Positions 11,791 through 22,948 of a stretch of DNA of 64,000 bases are shown here, piece after piece. Position 1 is the first letter of the stretch, and each line of letters opens with the position of its first letter. Source of the DNA: Gnetum montanum (Eukaryota > Streptophyta > Gnetopsida > Gnetales > Gnetaceae); assembly GCA_015680685.1 (NCBI GenBank), contig MNCI01037851.1, forward strand, positions 128,367 through 192,366, written 5' to 3'. A program made the translations under genes and the position numbers. The notes under the pieces were generated by a model, which made no database searches, had not been told where the DNA came from, and saw only the letters and a program-made list of their open reading frames with translations.

Positions 11791-11816
11791 ATGGTTTTGC
11801 CCCTAGGTGACGGAAG

Positions 11817-12290
11817 ATTTGGAAGGAGACGCTACCAGAGAAGGTAAAAATGTTCATGTGGCTCATTTCTCAAAGAGCACTCCTAGTTTGCATTGTTCTT
11901 TGTGAGTGTGGCCTTGCTATGAACAACACCTACCCCCTTTGCCACATAGACCACAAAATCCAATAACACTTCACTTCTCTCTGCTTTTTCATTGAATGTA
12001 TGTGGTAGGGCTCTGGCTTTGTGCATCCTATTTCGCTCCACAGGATCTCTCCAGTGGTCATTGTGACATGGCTCCTATGAAGGGTGAGGAATGAGCTCAT
12101 TTTTCACAATGCACCTTTGCCGGCACCGCCCCAAATTACCATTAGGGATTTCTGTTTGTGGAAGGCGGTATGTGCTGCTATGAGGCTAACATCGACCTTT
12201 GAGCTAGGTGCACACCATTTAAGCAGAATCATGCCCTCTGGGAGATGGTGGTTTGCAGCTGGTGGGCTAAAGCTCTTCCCTTGGTAACAA
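11817..12290 (+). pseudogene. LINE ORF2 C-terminus, zinc-binding domain (plus-strand copy)
   Basis: The frame from TGG at 11820 reads WKETLPEKVKMFMWLISQRA and then a Cys-bearing segment (LCECGLAMNNTYPLC). This is the same zf-RVT-type pattern as on the minus strand at 5818-6192. After a stop-containing gap, RNELIFHNAP (about 12085) matches the usual R-N-x-x-I-F word near the end of plant LINE ORF2. The reverse transcriptase upstream is missing. The order relative to the following charged frame mirrors the minus-strand LINE remnant. Confidence 0.65.
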
Positions 12291-12559
12291 GGGATCTAGA
12301 CTTGCAAGTTTAAGGCTTCTTCAAGTACTATAAAGCAGGCTGCATGCACTTCTAAGGTGTCTAGATTACCTTAAAGGAAGACACAATCTCTTCCTACCTT
12401 GAGCTCCCTAGGGATGGTGAAATTGTGCTCCCTATGAGAAGGGGACTGTAGGATGTCAAATGTTTTTTTGGTGGCCCAGTTCCAAAGATTGAGTGGCCAA
12501 GTTTTGAAGTTCGCAGTGGAGTTGATTGAAAGATTTTAAATTTAATTGGATAACATCTG

Positions 12560-13390
12560 GATGTTCCAGGGCATCCACTTTGCCTTCTTACATTGTATGC
12601 AACTAGGCAATTGGGTCAATTTGCCAAAATTTTTCCTCAATTCCCTCAAAAGGTGCAAACGCTGGGGGTGGGGGTTCTATGTGTGTGTGTGCATCATTTG
12701 GGGCTGATCTTAGCCCTTTGGGCGGCAGCTAGACCTATGGATACTAAGACGAGACAGCCCCAATGTTACTTTAGGGTCATTTATGAGCACAAGCGGTTGC
12801 TCCAAGAGGGTGCATTGTCCTCCTTTGTTCTTGTAGTGGTGGAGGGCAAGCTTGATATGGAGGAGAAAGAGCAGGTGCTAGGAGATAATAACTCAGATTA
12901 CGAAGAATTGACAACAACAATAGTTGAAGGAAGTAGAGGAGGCAATTAGGAAGGAGCTGGAGGCCAAATTTGCTGTTGACCTATACAAGACCATGACTGA
13001 AGTATAGGCATAGGTTTGGGTGGAGGAATAGACTAGGCGAGACCAAGATGAACAGGGAAGAAAGTATGTGGAGAAACCTCGCTGTCATGAGAGAGAAGAG
13101 GAGGACAATCACTAGCGGATGATCAGGGAGGTTGTGCTAGGACCAACTCTGAGTGCAAATCAAGGAAGATCTTAAAAAGGATGCGGAGAAGCAAGATGAA
13201 ACCTAGAAAGTTAAAGATTTCCTTGATGAAGAGCAAATGAGAAGTCAAGATGCAGTGCATCAATCAAATGCTAGACACTGGCTCCAAATAAGAAAATGCC
13301 CTTGTGTAGTCATGGAGGACAACAAGAATGCATCTTGGGCAAGCTTGTGAAATTATATTAGAACTACCTCTACTGGATTATGTTTGGACA
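12560..13390 (+). pseudogene. Degenerate charged reading frame next to a LINE
   Basis: One frame is open at 12593-12949 and ends with acidic peptides (DMEEKEQVLGDNNSDYEELT). After its stop, charged K/E/R-rich peptides continue in shifting frames to about 13350. No domain recognised. The position, downstream of a LINE zinc-binding domain, parallels the minus-strand charged frame at 3540-4860. Confidence 0.35.
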
Positions 13391-13419
13391 AGGCCAGGAA
13401 TCTTAACAGGGGGTCTTAG

Positions 13420-13640
13420 GTTCAAATAAAGGAACACTACAAGGAATTTTAGGAAGCTACAATGTTCACGAAGTCAGATAATTATCAGAATATTCTAGAC
13501 ATATTCCACATGCAAGAAGGGCCATAGTGCGCCTGTACCAAATTGCCCTACCCTATCTAATGGTCTGCTAATTTTGCTTTAAGCATGGTTTTTGCATTAG
13601 ATGTTTGGTATTTTAAGGCTTTGGTTTTGACCTCAACCCT
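13420..13640 (+). repeat. Dispersed coding-like repeat, plus-strand copy
   Basis: Peptide words HYKEF, EATMFTKSDNYQNILDIFHM and TKLPYPI match the inverted copy at 1690-2150. Stops interrupt the frame. Confidence 0.45.
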
Positions 13641-14680
13641 CGTAGCCACAGGACTCATTGGATGGGCCCCACTTTTACTTTTGTCTTCAATCCACAAGTA
13701 TTGCTGGAGGTTTCCAACCTCATTTTGTGATTGGGAGATTCCCACCCAAACCACCCCCTACAACCCGACCCACACCCTCACCCCCTTCCCCTCCACAAAC
13801 ATCCTTGAACACATTTAAGGACGTGGGCATTTTCTTGGGACATGTTGAGGACACACTGGGGGCATGAATCCTACAAGTTGTAGATAAAAAGGTGGAACAT
13901 TTTCTATTTGTGAATGAGCAATGAACGAACTTCAAGATTATGGCTTTCAGAAAAATAAGCAGAACTTGTATGCCAGAAATTGTAATCAGCTGTTGGATGG
14001 ACTTAATTGTAAACTTCTATTTAAAGTCATCATCAATTGGAGTTGAAACCAAAATAAGAATGAAAGCCGAGGGGTAGAACATGTACCTGCGATATTCAGC
14101 TCTCCCTGGGATGTGGTCAAAATTGATTATGGCAACAAAATTTCTGTGGGGACACTTCCCTGTGAAACAGAGATCCAAAGTATGCTTTTATTAAAGGAAA
14201 CGTTGAATATATCCTAATTAGAACACGACCTCTTACAAGATATAAATAGATAAACACATAAACACACGCACGAAACACGACTTATGAGAAAGAGGATCGT
14301 TATACCTATCTACCTTAAAAGGGTCATCTGAAAGGGCCATTCATACCCCTTTTGCTTATAACATTCTTCTATAAGTTATTGCACATAGTTGGGTTATAAC
14401 GTTTTTGACCTTTTTTCCAATTTTTTATTCTATTTTTCTAACATTTTTTTTTTCAAAATGAATACAATGAATTAAGTATAGAATCATTTTAGTTTTTTTT
14501 TAAAAAAATTTAAGCAAGAACTCATATACATCGTACATCAAAATTTCTGGATACCTTTTATGACACCTTTTCCATGTGCTTGAAGGAGCCTGTTTATGTA
14601 TGCTCAATGTATTCATTTGTAGTTCAACAAAATGCTGCGTATTGATAATTTTAAGTATCCGATGGAAACTATTGTTATGA
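13641..14680. other. Unassigned sequence, in part C-rich then AT-rich
   Basis: A C-rich patch (about 13735-13800) gives proline/threonine-rich peptides on the plus strand, probably by composition. From 14400 the DNA is very AT-rich with long T runs. No feature boundary could be fixed. Confidence 0.35.
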
Positions 14681-14881
14681 CTGATGAATTTGAAATCCTT
14701 GAAGGTTAACACAAGTGAGTCATATGGGCTGAAGTTTCCACGTGAATTTGCACTCTTGATAAAGCAGTTTCTCTATTTTGATCGTTATACCCGTTTGCTA
14801 GCCCCTGAGCTGAATATTTTGATGGATGAGCGTGTTGCTATTGCTTCACGTGGAAGTGACAGTTCAATGAAGACATATTAA
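14681..14881 (+). CDS. Probable terminal exon of an ABC1/UbiB-type atypical kinase
   Basis: The frame reads SYGLKFPREFALLIKQFLYF, then DRYTRLLAPELNIL, and stops at TAA (14879). This fits the C-terminal helix of ABC1K (aarF/UbiB) proteins: G-(L/V)-x-(F/L)-P-x-(E/D)-F-A-L-L-x-(K/R)-x-(L/F) ... L-x-P-(E/D)-(L/F)-x-(L/I/M). In plants these are plastid or mitochondrial membrane-associated proteins linked to quinone and lipid metabolism. An upstream in-frame stop at 14678 means the exon begins between 14681 and about 14710; AAG/GTT at 14704/14705 is a possible acceptor. No other kinase motif is recognisable in the window, so this is either the last exon of a gene with a very long intron or a fragment. 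The frame is intact and its codon use differs from the TE remnants. Confidence 0.5.
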   Translation: MMNLKSLKVNTSESYGLKFPREFALLIKQFLYFDRYTRLLAPELNILMDERVAIASRGSDSSMKTY

Positions 14882-15240
14882 AACTATAGGTATTGAATTT
14901 TTTTAGATCTTTATGGTAATAGTAAATGTTTTGTAGTTTACTTTGTCCTCCCTATTATGCGTTTTAAACATGATGAACGATTTGTTAGGTTCAGCATGTG
15001 TTTTGGAATACTAACAAGCCTAGTGGTACTGTAATTATAATATCATTAAATTATCTTGTAATATGTGTGAAAGCTGTAAAGAGTGTCATCAGATCTCTTG
15101 TACAGATGTAATGGAATTAATAGCGTAACGTTGGACATTTTGTTTGATATCTTTCTTTGTACACTGTTTTAAAGATGTTATAAAAACGAATACCATTAAA
15201 TATTTTATTCTAACTTTTAGATATTATGAGGTGCTTTTCA
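14882..15240 (+). other. Possible 3' untranslated region of the kinase exon
   Basis: A T-rich non-coding sequence follows the stop, with words such as TTTTGTTTGATATC, TTGTACACTG and ATAAAAACGAATAC that could serve in 3' end formation. No repeat boundary is seen in it. Confidence 0.25.
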
Positions 15241-15539
15241 ATTTTTTTCCCATTCTGTTTGTATTTTAAGTAATAGTAATGTAGGTAAATCATAATAATG
15301 TAGAGGTGACGCATTCAGATCAGCATCTTCAGAAAAATATCATCCAGTTATCAGCATATTTGAAGCTGCCCTAGATTCATAGGATGCATGAACATTGAAA
15401 GAAGCAATTTTTTTTTTCTTTTTGGATTTTTAAAAATTTATTCCAAATGGTTGGACATCCAATCAGTATCTGTATTGCTACTTCCTTCAGCAATATTGAT
15501 TTTTCGATGACATAATTTAATGCTATTAAGATAATATCC
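15241..15539. other. AT-rich spacer
   Basis: Nothing recognised. Confidence 0.35.
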
Positions 15540-15763
15540 TTATAAGGTTAATCTGCATTAAGAAAACGTCTAAGTGGCAGCTAATAACAAAGCTAGATGT
15601 TTTCGAGGATTTTCTATTGTTGCAAAATTTTCGTGGGGGCTTTGTAGCATCTATGCTTTGTCATATTTTTCCCTCCGTGATCCTAGATATCTAGTTTTAC
15701 CTGGTTCTATTTTTGGTTATGCTTTGTATGGCTATTTTTGAATGTTTAATTTGGGGTGTAACA
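15540..15763 (+). repeat. 3' part of an LTR
   Basis: The stretch ends in GGGGTGTAACA at 15763, three bases before a primer-binding site. That is the expected LTR end (...CA). The left limit is unknown; no partner LTR was found. Confidence 0.45.
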
Positions 15764-15766
15764 ACT

Positions 15767-15778
15767 TGGTATCAGAGC
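15767..15778 (+). other. Primer-binding site, initiator-Met tRNA type
   Basis: TGGTATCAGAGC, identical to the PBS of the intact chromovirus at 25824-25835. It shows that a plus-strand LTR element started here. Only weak, broken frames follow (for example 15979-16164), so the body has decayed or been removed. Confidence 0.8.
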
Positions 15779-16881
15779 ATGGAAGCAAATGACTAATTCA
15801 AGTTTGTTTCAGTTTTGCAAATATCGCCCAGGGTGAAAGACGCAGGACTGGTCTGAGTTAGAACTTTAGAGCAGAAAACAGATGTACCTTTGTAGTAAGA
15901 GTTGTTCCAATCCTTTGTCAACCTATTGGATAGTGATGATAATTTGGGTGCTCGTGTGGCCCGCTAATAAACAATAGAATGTCACGGCTTATTAGTTGCA
16001 AAGTCGCAGCTAACACTTCTCAACTGTACATTGCAAATGTGATGTTCCTTAGTGAGTTTTTGCCCATGTATATGATTCATCAACTATATGAATCACACCA
16101 CTTGGTCAATAGATGGTTAAACTCTGTGGATTTGAGTTATTTCTCTAAAGTCGTATTCAAGTAGAATGTATATGGACACATTTCACGGCCAAGAATAAGA
16201 TAGAGATTGATTCTCCTTCATTACAACACTAACTTTGATTCGATTTTTTGTTTTATGTATTTAATTTTCATCATTCTATACTATAATACTTTATGTTTTT
16301 GATACATCAAAAATATTTGACAAAATGAATATAATCCAATCTTGATCATAAATATGTATTTGCTTGGTAATCTTGGTAATAATTCACTTAGGATACCCAT
16401 TAGTGTAACGTTTGGATGCATGAGTCTAGGACATGACGACAAATTAGGGATCAAACACTCATTGACCTTAGGTTAGTTTAGGATTTGATTCTTATTTTAG
16501 ATAATTAGTTGTCATTTATAATTTTTATATTTTTATTGAGCTTAGTTAATGGTTGCACTACAACATCAAAGATCATGTATCTTAAGTTAAACTCTATGAA
16601 CATAAGTGCCACTACTACTCTTAAGTAAAAAGATGATGATGGCTTGTGATCATCTAATGATGGTAGACTATGGTTGGTTTATCCATGAATTATGATAGTT
16701 TATTGTGATGCCTATAAATCATATGGGGGAGCATTGGGTATACTTGTTGCTCATTACCTATCAACATCAAATAGATGAAGTGCGGAGTGTGCAACAAAAC
16801 TATGAATGGAAGATCCCCAAGAAAAAGAAGTTAAAGAAAGCAACTTTAGATGCTGAGGTCAATGATCAAGCATGTGGTAGC
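15779..16881. other. Decayed retroelement body
   Basis: A short open stretch (15979-16164) without a recognised domain, then AT-rich sequence. It probably represents the remains of the element that begins at the 15767 PBS. Confidence 0.3.
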
Positions 16882-17868
16882 TAATAAGTAACAAGTATAT
16901 CACACATTCACACATACAAGTGTACAAAGTAAACCTTATCATAATCCATCAAAGAGATAGGCTATACATCTTAAGAATAGTGTTAATTAATTGCACATTT
17001 AGTTACATTTGTATTGAGCTTAGTTTTTTAAGATAAACATGATCAAGGCATATGATCAATGATGTTGCTTGTTCTATGTTGCTAATAGGAAAAAATTATT
17101 AAAAATAGAAATATTCTTAAACTAAACTTAACTAAGAGCGCAAACAAAAGTAAAGTGCTAGGGCAATGAGTATTCACCATGTTAATCTACTACCAATCTT
17201 TTAGATGTATGTATTAATTGTTGGATAACCAAGCTAGTTTGCTATTAGGCATACCAAATCAACTAATCCCTAGATAACCAAATTAATCATAGTTCTCAAG
17301 GTTTTGACGGACTTGTTACTCTTTACTAATAATGACAAGAAATATAAATGCAAATGTTATGAAAAACTAACTATTTAAGTACAATATAGTAAATTTAAGA
17401 AATGTAAATCTAATCTAAGTCAAAGTCTAGCCATGTGAAGGAATCAATCTTGATTTTTATTATCATCCATGAATACTACTACACATAACCACTCAATTAG
17501 ACCCTAGACAATTGACTTAAACACATATTGCAGTTACTTGTTGACTGTTATGCATTAAAAATTAACTAACATAGCTTCCTTATTTTTAACTAAAACTATG
17601 TTCTATGTGCTATTGTACTATGGCTTACTATAGGTAACTAGATCAACTACGTTGACATCCACATCAATGCATTTTGAGATGTGTTGATGCATATGTGCAT
17701 AAGTAGATGTATTGAAGCATATGCACCAATGAATCATCTATGATTTGCATTTTTGACTTTATTATATTTAATTTCATCAATCCTAAGGCAAGAGATATGT
17801 TGTCATTTCATAACCAAACATCATATTAACGTTAACTTAGTTAACATAGGATATTTGTCATTTAATTA
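16882..17868 (-). repeat. Very old LTR related to elements A and B (element C)
   Basis: The order of words parallels the A and B LTRs: TAATAAGTAAC at the left edge (A has TGATGAGCGGC), then GGCATATGATCAATGATGTTG, AATCTAAGTCAAAGT, ATCAATCTTGATTTT and TATTATCATCCATGAATA. Most differences are transitions. After the right edge comes ACCCCCAC then TTCATCCTCAA, matching the PPT and adjacent internal sequence of A (ACCCCCACAACTGAATG...). I infer a third, older family member in the same (minus) orientation into whose interior element A inserted. The exact ends are uncertain. Confidence 0.5.
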
Positions 17869-18592
17869 AACCCCCACTATTGATTAGGAATTCATCCTCA
17901 ATGTACAAAATAAATGAAATTTAATTACAAGAATTGTAGGGTGACCAATACTAGACTAACTATGTGATTGCAAATGCTACATTTGACAAAATTTCAAAGT
18001 AGTTATCCTTTGTATAAATATTACATCATGATGAAGTTATTACAAACATATGACTTTGAATAATTACAATCCATGTGGAATTGGTTCCTTGCTTTTCTTC
18101 TTGAATTACTATAGAATAGACATTTACTTTACAATATTAGTTGATGAATTCCCTTCTCCTTCAAGCACATTTAACAATTTCTATAAACACTAGAATATTA
18201 TAGTCATTATCGCTTCCATTAGATTCTGCCTGTTATCATGACTTTATGTCTCATCTTTTGCACTAATCTCTTAGGTGTCATCTACATGAAGGACCAAAAG
18301 ATCAAGTTGTCAACACATAATTAAAAAAGAATTTTTTAATCCTATGTTATTTTCTTGTCCTTTCCAAATAAAATAATGAATACAATTTAATTTCTTATTT
18401 TATGACATCTTAAAATATCAAATTTCTTTATTTTCCTTATTTTGAATTTTAAAATGTTAATTTAAAAAAATTATATTTTTCCTTCCCCCATGTCTAAGTT
18501 GTAACTCTACTACAAGTTAGTGCATGATTTCCCAAAATATGATTGTTTATGTTTATAGGGTAAGGTTTTAAAAGAAAAAAATTAAAGACTTC
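17869..18592 (-). repeat. Internal remnant of element C
   Basis: PPT-like ACCCCCAC (minus GTGGGGGT) followed by AT-rich DNA with weak resemblance to the start of A's interior. It is cut by the insertion of element A at 18593-18597. A continuation beyond 33591 was not recognised with certainty. Confidence 0.35.
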
Positions 18593-18597
18593 CAAGG
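18593..18597. other. Target-site duplication of element A, left copy
   Basis: CAAGG directly before the TGATGAG of the left LTR; the identical CAAGG is at 33587-33591 after the CATCA of the right LTR. Confidence 0.9.
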
Positions 18598-19474
18598 TGA
18601 TGAGCGGCGAGGTACCCTTATGCCCAACCATACGAATTGCAAGCATTCATGCATGATTCGGTCGAATTTCGTGGATGGGACTAGTTGTGTATTTAAATCG
18701 TTATGTTTTGATCGTAGTTCACTATCTTTCCACTTGGACTAGTGATAGCTTTGTCACTTATGGTTTAGTCCAAAGTGAGGCATATGATTGATGTTGCCTA
18801 ATCCTATGTTGCTCCTAATGACAATAAAGGAATAAATTAACTAATCTAATGAACAATGGAATGTAAGATCTAAGCTAGCCTACATGCGATGAATATCCAT
18901 TCCCAATCGTCCGCACATGTCTTGGACTCCGTATAACTACTGTTGGGATTGCCAAGTGTACATCACTAGGCTTACCAAACGATACACTACTAGGTTATCA
19001 AGTAATTACACTCAAATGCTCATGATTAGCTACACTCATTCTGCCAATTCATTAATGTGCATGGAAATGTAAATATTAACTAAGTACATAAAAAGTAAAT
19101 TGCATTAAAATTAAATTTAATATAAGTCAAAGTGCTGCAGTGAATAAGAATAAATCTTGATCTTATTGTTGTTCATGGAATATGTCTAGGTACATTGCCA
19201 CTTGAATAAGACTTTGTACAACTAACTTAGATTCACTTTACAAGCACTCATTGACTATTCTCTAGGATTACAGAATAAAACTAAAAGAGTTTAGCTACTC
19301 TATTGACAAAACTATGTTCCAACCATGCACCCAAGTGTTGTATTTATAAGCCAGCATGGAGGAGATGATATCGAATATCTGACATCGTTTCTTGGGACTT
19401 GATATCACTTATTCGATATTGGAGCCTCAATATCGGATATCTAATATTAGGGTTGACACAATCATGACTCATCA
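18598..19474 (-). repeat. Element A left (3') LTR
   Basis: 877 bp, starting TGATGAG and ending CTCATCA on the plus strand, so its termini form a 7-bp inverted repeat. On the minus strand it starts TGATGAGTCATG, followed within 30 bp by a GATATC-rich cluster and then a TATA box (19341-19350). Confidence 0.85.
19341..19449 (-). promoter_or_regulatory. LTR promoter: GATATC inverted-repeat cluster plus TATA box
   Basis: On the minus strand the cluster (19449 to 19367) contains words such as GATATCCGATATTG and GATATTCGATATC. It is followed after 17 bp by CTTATAAATA (19350-19341). The same arrangement occurs in the other three A/B LTRs: TATA at 33481-33490, 38424-38433 and 46111-46120, with the nearest GATATC 17-18 bp upstream. 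Conserved spacing in diverged copies supports a core promoter at this position. Transcription would start about 30 bp downstream, giving a short U3 and a long R/U5. Confidence 0.65.
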
Positions 19475-19487
19475 TACCCCCACAACT
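19475..19487 (-). other. Polypurine tract of element A
   Basis: The minus strand reads GTTGTGGGGGTA directly before the TG of the 3' LTR. B has GTCATGGGGGTA at the same place. Confidence 0.75.
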
Positions 19488-19675
19488 GAATGAAAACTTG
19501 TCTTCAAGTTAAACAAAATGAGGAATAAGTTCTTTAAAAAATGTTGGGAAGGTATCAAATTATTAATTGACTTAAAAAAATAAATAAACAAATGGACTCT
19601 TACATGCCATAGTGGTGTTTTATAAAAATTTGGACACAATATCACAAGACACAAAATTAGGGAAGCTCATGTAAT

Positions 19676-22396
19676 TCAAGAAGGTGGTGACTTTTCCATC
19701 CATCGCTTCCCTTTGTCACCAGGCTTTTGAAATTTGTAACGGTTGAGGAGTGCCTGCAACTTCTCTTCTTCCATCCTTGGATCCCATACCGTTCAAGCTA
19801 TTGAATTAATGTGTGCTAGCACTAGTACATCCCAAGGGCATGGCAATTGTAGGAACATTTTGTTGGCCTTCATGTACTAGACCACAAATTGTCATAATTC
19901 CTCCTCAAAGGCCCTGGCCTTTTCTTTTAACTCATGATGATTTGTTAATCTCCAAGCTAGGTTTAAGGCAACATCCTTTTGTTCATGGTAGCGAGCTTTA
20001 ACCACCTCAAGTTCTAAGTTTGGTATATGGAGTTTCTGTAAAGCAACTTTCTTATTTGCAAACTCTTTCTCGTATAAAGCATAAGTGGTTAGTACCTGTT
20101 TCTCTAGCTTGCTTCTAGGCCAATCTACTGTTAACATGGCAAGGTTGGCATATCTAAGGTTAGCCAACGCCATGTATTCTTTCACATCCTTGATCTACAA
20201 GTCTTTATGCTTTGATTTGCCTGATGGACCAAAGCATAACTATCTAGAATTGGCTGCAAATTAGGATTCTGTGCTATCATGGACCCAATGTGGGCTTTAG
20301 CCATTTGGATATCATTTTCATTTAGTTGCTTGTGCATGCCTACTTGGTCTCGAAAGTGTTCTTTTAGCTTTTCATGTTTCTTGGCCTCATTTTGCCATGC
20401 ACTTATTTCAATTAGAGCCTTTTGTTGAATGGCACAAACCTCCTCCATTGAGAGGGTTCTGTTTTCTCTGGTTAATTTGTTGATATCCTGGTCGACCCTC
20501 ATTAGTTATTCTCTCAATTGATAGACACTTTCATCCAGAACATTCTTTTGTTTTTCTATGGTGGTCAACCTTGAATTTTCAACAACAAGCTGTTTATTCT
20601 CTACTTTAGCAGTTAGTGCCTTCTTATGAGCATAAGATTGTGCTTTTGCAATAGAGGCATTCTAGACCACCTTCTCCTTTTCTTGCTTGGTAGCTTTATT
20701 CTTTTCAATCAACTTGTTTAGCTACTCTGTTCTAAATAGGTGCAGTTGGTCAGGTGCAATAAACTAGGTAGGGTTCCATTTTTCAGCTCTCAGGGCAAGC
20801 AACTCTTGTTGCAACTGTTGCACTTCTGCTTCCATGTGTTTCGCCCTGACCTCAACCATGAGTAGCTTCCCTTTAGTGGCAATGAGATCTGATTATGCTC
20901 TAATGACATCACTGGGGATGTCAAATAGAGTGGTGATTACTTGTCTTGTCTATAGTAATTAATCTAACACATCCTCATGATCTGCAAGATTCATCGAAGT
21001 CCCAATGAGCATTTGCGCATCTTTGGTCTTGGTCAAGTTGACTAGAGGCACAACAGACACATTAAATGATTCCTTAATGTGAACCATTATTACTTCCACT
21101 ATGACTGCCGCATCCTAATGCTACATAACCATCGTTGTGGCACCTTCTCCTGTTTTAAGCATCACTTGGAAGGATGCGGCATTACTAGAGATTTGACATG
21201 ACCACTATGATTCTCCTCTTGATTACAATGAGATCTGCCCCCTTGTTGGATTTGTTGAAATAGTGGGCTACACAACATCATTGATGACTTTGAAGAGGTT
21301 GGATTCCTCTATGCTTTCCCAGCTGAGTGTTTCAGCAATTTTCTGCAAGTGGCTAATTGCCAGCCTATAGTCTTGTGGTGGCGGAGCTTGAACTTGTGGT
21401 TCACGATGCTATTTGGGCTCTTGTTCTACTTCTTTCTTAGGTTCCGCTTCATTCTCTAGCTCTTGTTCCTCACCAAGGTCTTTCTTTGGTGTTGCTGGTT
21501 TAAGCAATTTAGCGAAGGAAGTATTTTGAGCCTTCTTGGGGGATGTCATTTGTGTACCTCAGGATTCCAGGGTGCTTGCATAACTTCTGGGTTAGGCAAG
21601 GAATGGAAATGTGGGCTTCCTAACTTCTTTTCTTCAAACTGCCTCTGAATTTCTATGTAATACAACTAGGGAAGGTTGGCCATGTATTTACCCATCAGTA
21701 TGGTGCTTCCCCTGGTTGCATATGTTGAAATTCGATTGAGCCCTTTGGTGGGAAAGAGATGATATGTGCCTATCTTGAAATAGGTCCTCTCTTCTAGCAT
21801 CAATTCATTATATGTTTTATCATCCTTGCTATATGCTTGCCTTAGCCATAGCTTTCTAGTGTCGAGGTTAGATCTTGTGGATAGTGGACTAACTTAGCCT
21901 CCTCGTTTGGTAGATTAAGAGCTTCGATAATTACTTTAACAAAAAATGAAACATTGACTTCACAAATGTTGATAGTGGTACCTTTGTCTTTGTTGTGCCA
22001 AAATTGGTATGTTTCACCAAGATACCACTCACCATTGTCTAAAAGAATAGGCCACAAGGGTGATGCTTGAACTTACGTTTGAACTGCCTTTGGAGAAAAC
22101 TCCATAAATGGGTTGAAGTTCATTTCCACAATGATCATGGTCAACATGGATTTTTCTTGAATGTCTTCAAGGCATTCCATAGACAACGTGAGATGTTGTC
22201 TCTATGTGGGAGCTTGGGGTTCTATAGCCTCTCCTTGGACTGACTACCTAGTAATAAAATCCTCTTGATGGATGCTAAAGGATTGGGCTTCTTGCTTCTC
22301 ATGTTTCTCTTGCTTGCCTTATTGGCCCCTACCACCTCTTGGATGTTTGGTCACTTCCTAAAAAAGTCCTCCTTGTGCACCTCTTTTTGGGGCCAT
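19676..22396 (-). pseudogene. Element A second ORF: unknown protein with long coiled coils
   Basis: Likely start at the minus-strand ATG 22396 (MAPKRGAQGG), with stop at 19676-19678 after GKRWMEKSPPS. That gives about 900 codons, now interrupted by stops and frameshifts. The N-terminal part contains SPLWPI-like words, then GEWYLGETYQFWHNKDKG and VIIEALNLPNEEAKLVHYP (about 22057-21860). The C-terminal half is helical and charged (RENRTLSMEEVCAIQQKALI, SKLEKQVLTTYALYEKEFAN, HELKEKARAFEEEL). B carries the same protein (40930 to about 38740) with matching words at the start, middle and end, so it was part of the family when it transposed. It sits where Athila-type elements carry an env-like ORF, but I see no signal peptide or clear transmembrane segment. 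The function is unknown. Confidence 0.65.
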
Positions 22397-22948
22397 CTAC
22401 AATCAATCACAAATCAGATGTTACTAAGGTGTTGTCATTTATCATTAACAGGTTTATACCTTACTCATTGCCTTATTTTCATTATGTTCTTTAGTTCATA
22501 TGATTGCAAAGTTAGAATAATTTTTAGAAAAAGGCCCAAAAAGCATTTATCTTCTTTTATGACCTTCTGCAGTTGGTTCCTTTTTTCTTATGTGTGGCTT
22601 ATTATGACAGTTATGGTCCCTTGGGTGAAAAAAGTTAGGGTTTTTGGCATTAATACAATTAATTTTTCATTATAATGCTTAAGGTTTTTAACCTTCTTAT
22701 CCTTAGAATATATTTTAGGCAATAGTGAATTTTGGAAAATTGCTACAAGTTTCTCACGCAAGCACCCCCCACAACTAACTTAAACACTTTGGGTTCAAAT
22801 AGGTTCAAATGGCATGAAAATCGAAGCAGTAGAGAGCCAAATATCACAAGTAGAAGTTGGTTGTGTAGAGCTCTGAGTCGCAAAAGAAGATTTAAAAAAC
22901 TCCCCTAACTGCAAATAATGAAAATGGAGTTTGGGCATAAAGGGGATC
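22397..22948 (-). other. Leader between internal promoter-like module and second ORF
   Basis: About 550 bp of non-coding minus-strand sequence. Element B has a related stretch (about 40931-41424): both contain ACCCAAAGTGTTTAA followed by a G-rich run. Conservation in two diverged copies suggests an untranslated leader. A 136-codon plus-strand frame at 22265-22675 is not supported by B. Confidence 0.4.

Noticed and set aside
13585-13867. Proline/threonine-rich plus-strand frames as a secreted or cell-wall protein
   Set aside because: The residues come from a short C-rich patch in three frames at once; no signal peptide and no conserved start.
15767-15778. Possible tRNA gene because of the match to initiator Met tRNA
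   Set aside because: Only the 12-base PBS complement is present, next to an LTR end; no cloverleaf sequence follows.
22265-22675. 136-codon plus-strand hydrophobic reading frame
   Set aside because: It lies opposite the start of the second ORF and leader of element A; element B has no matching plus-strand frame.
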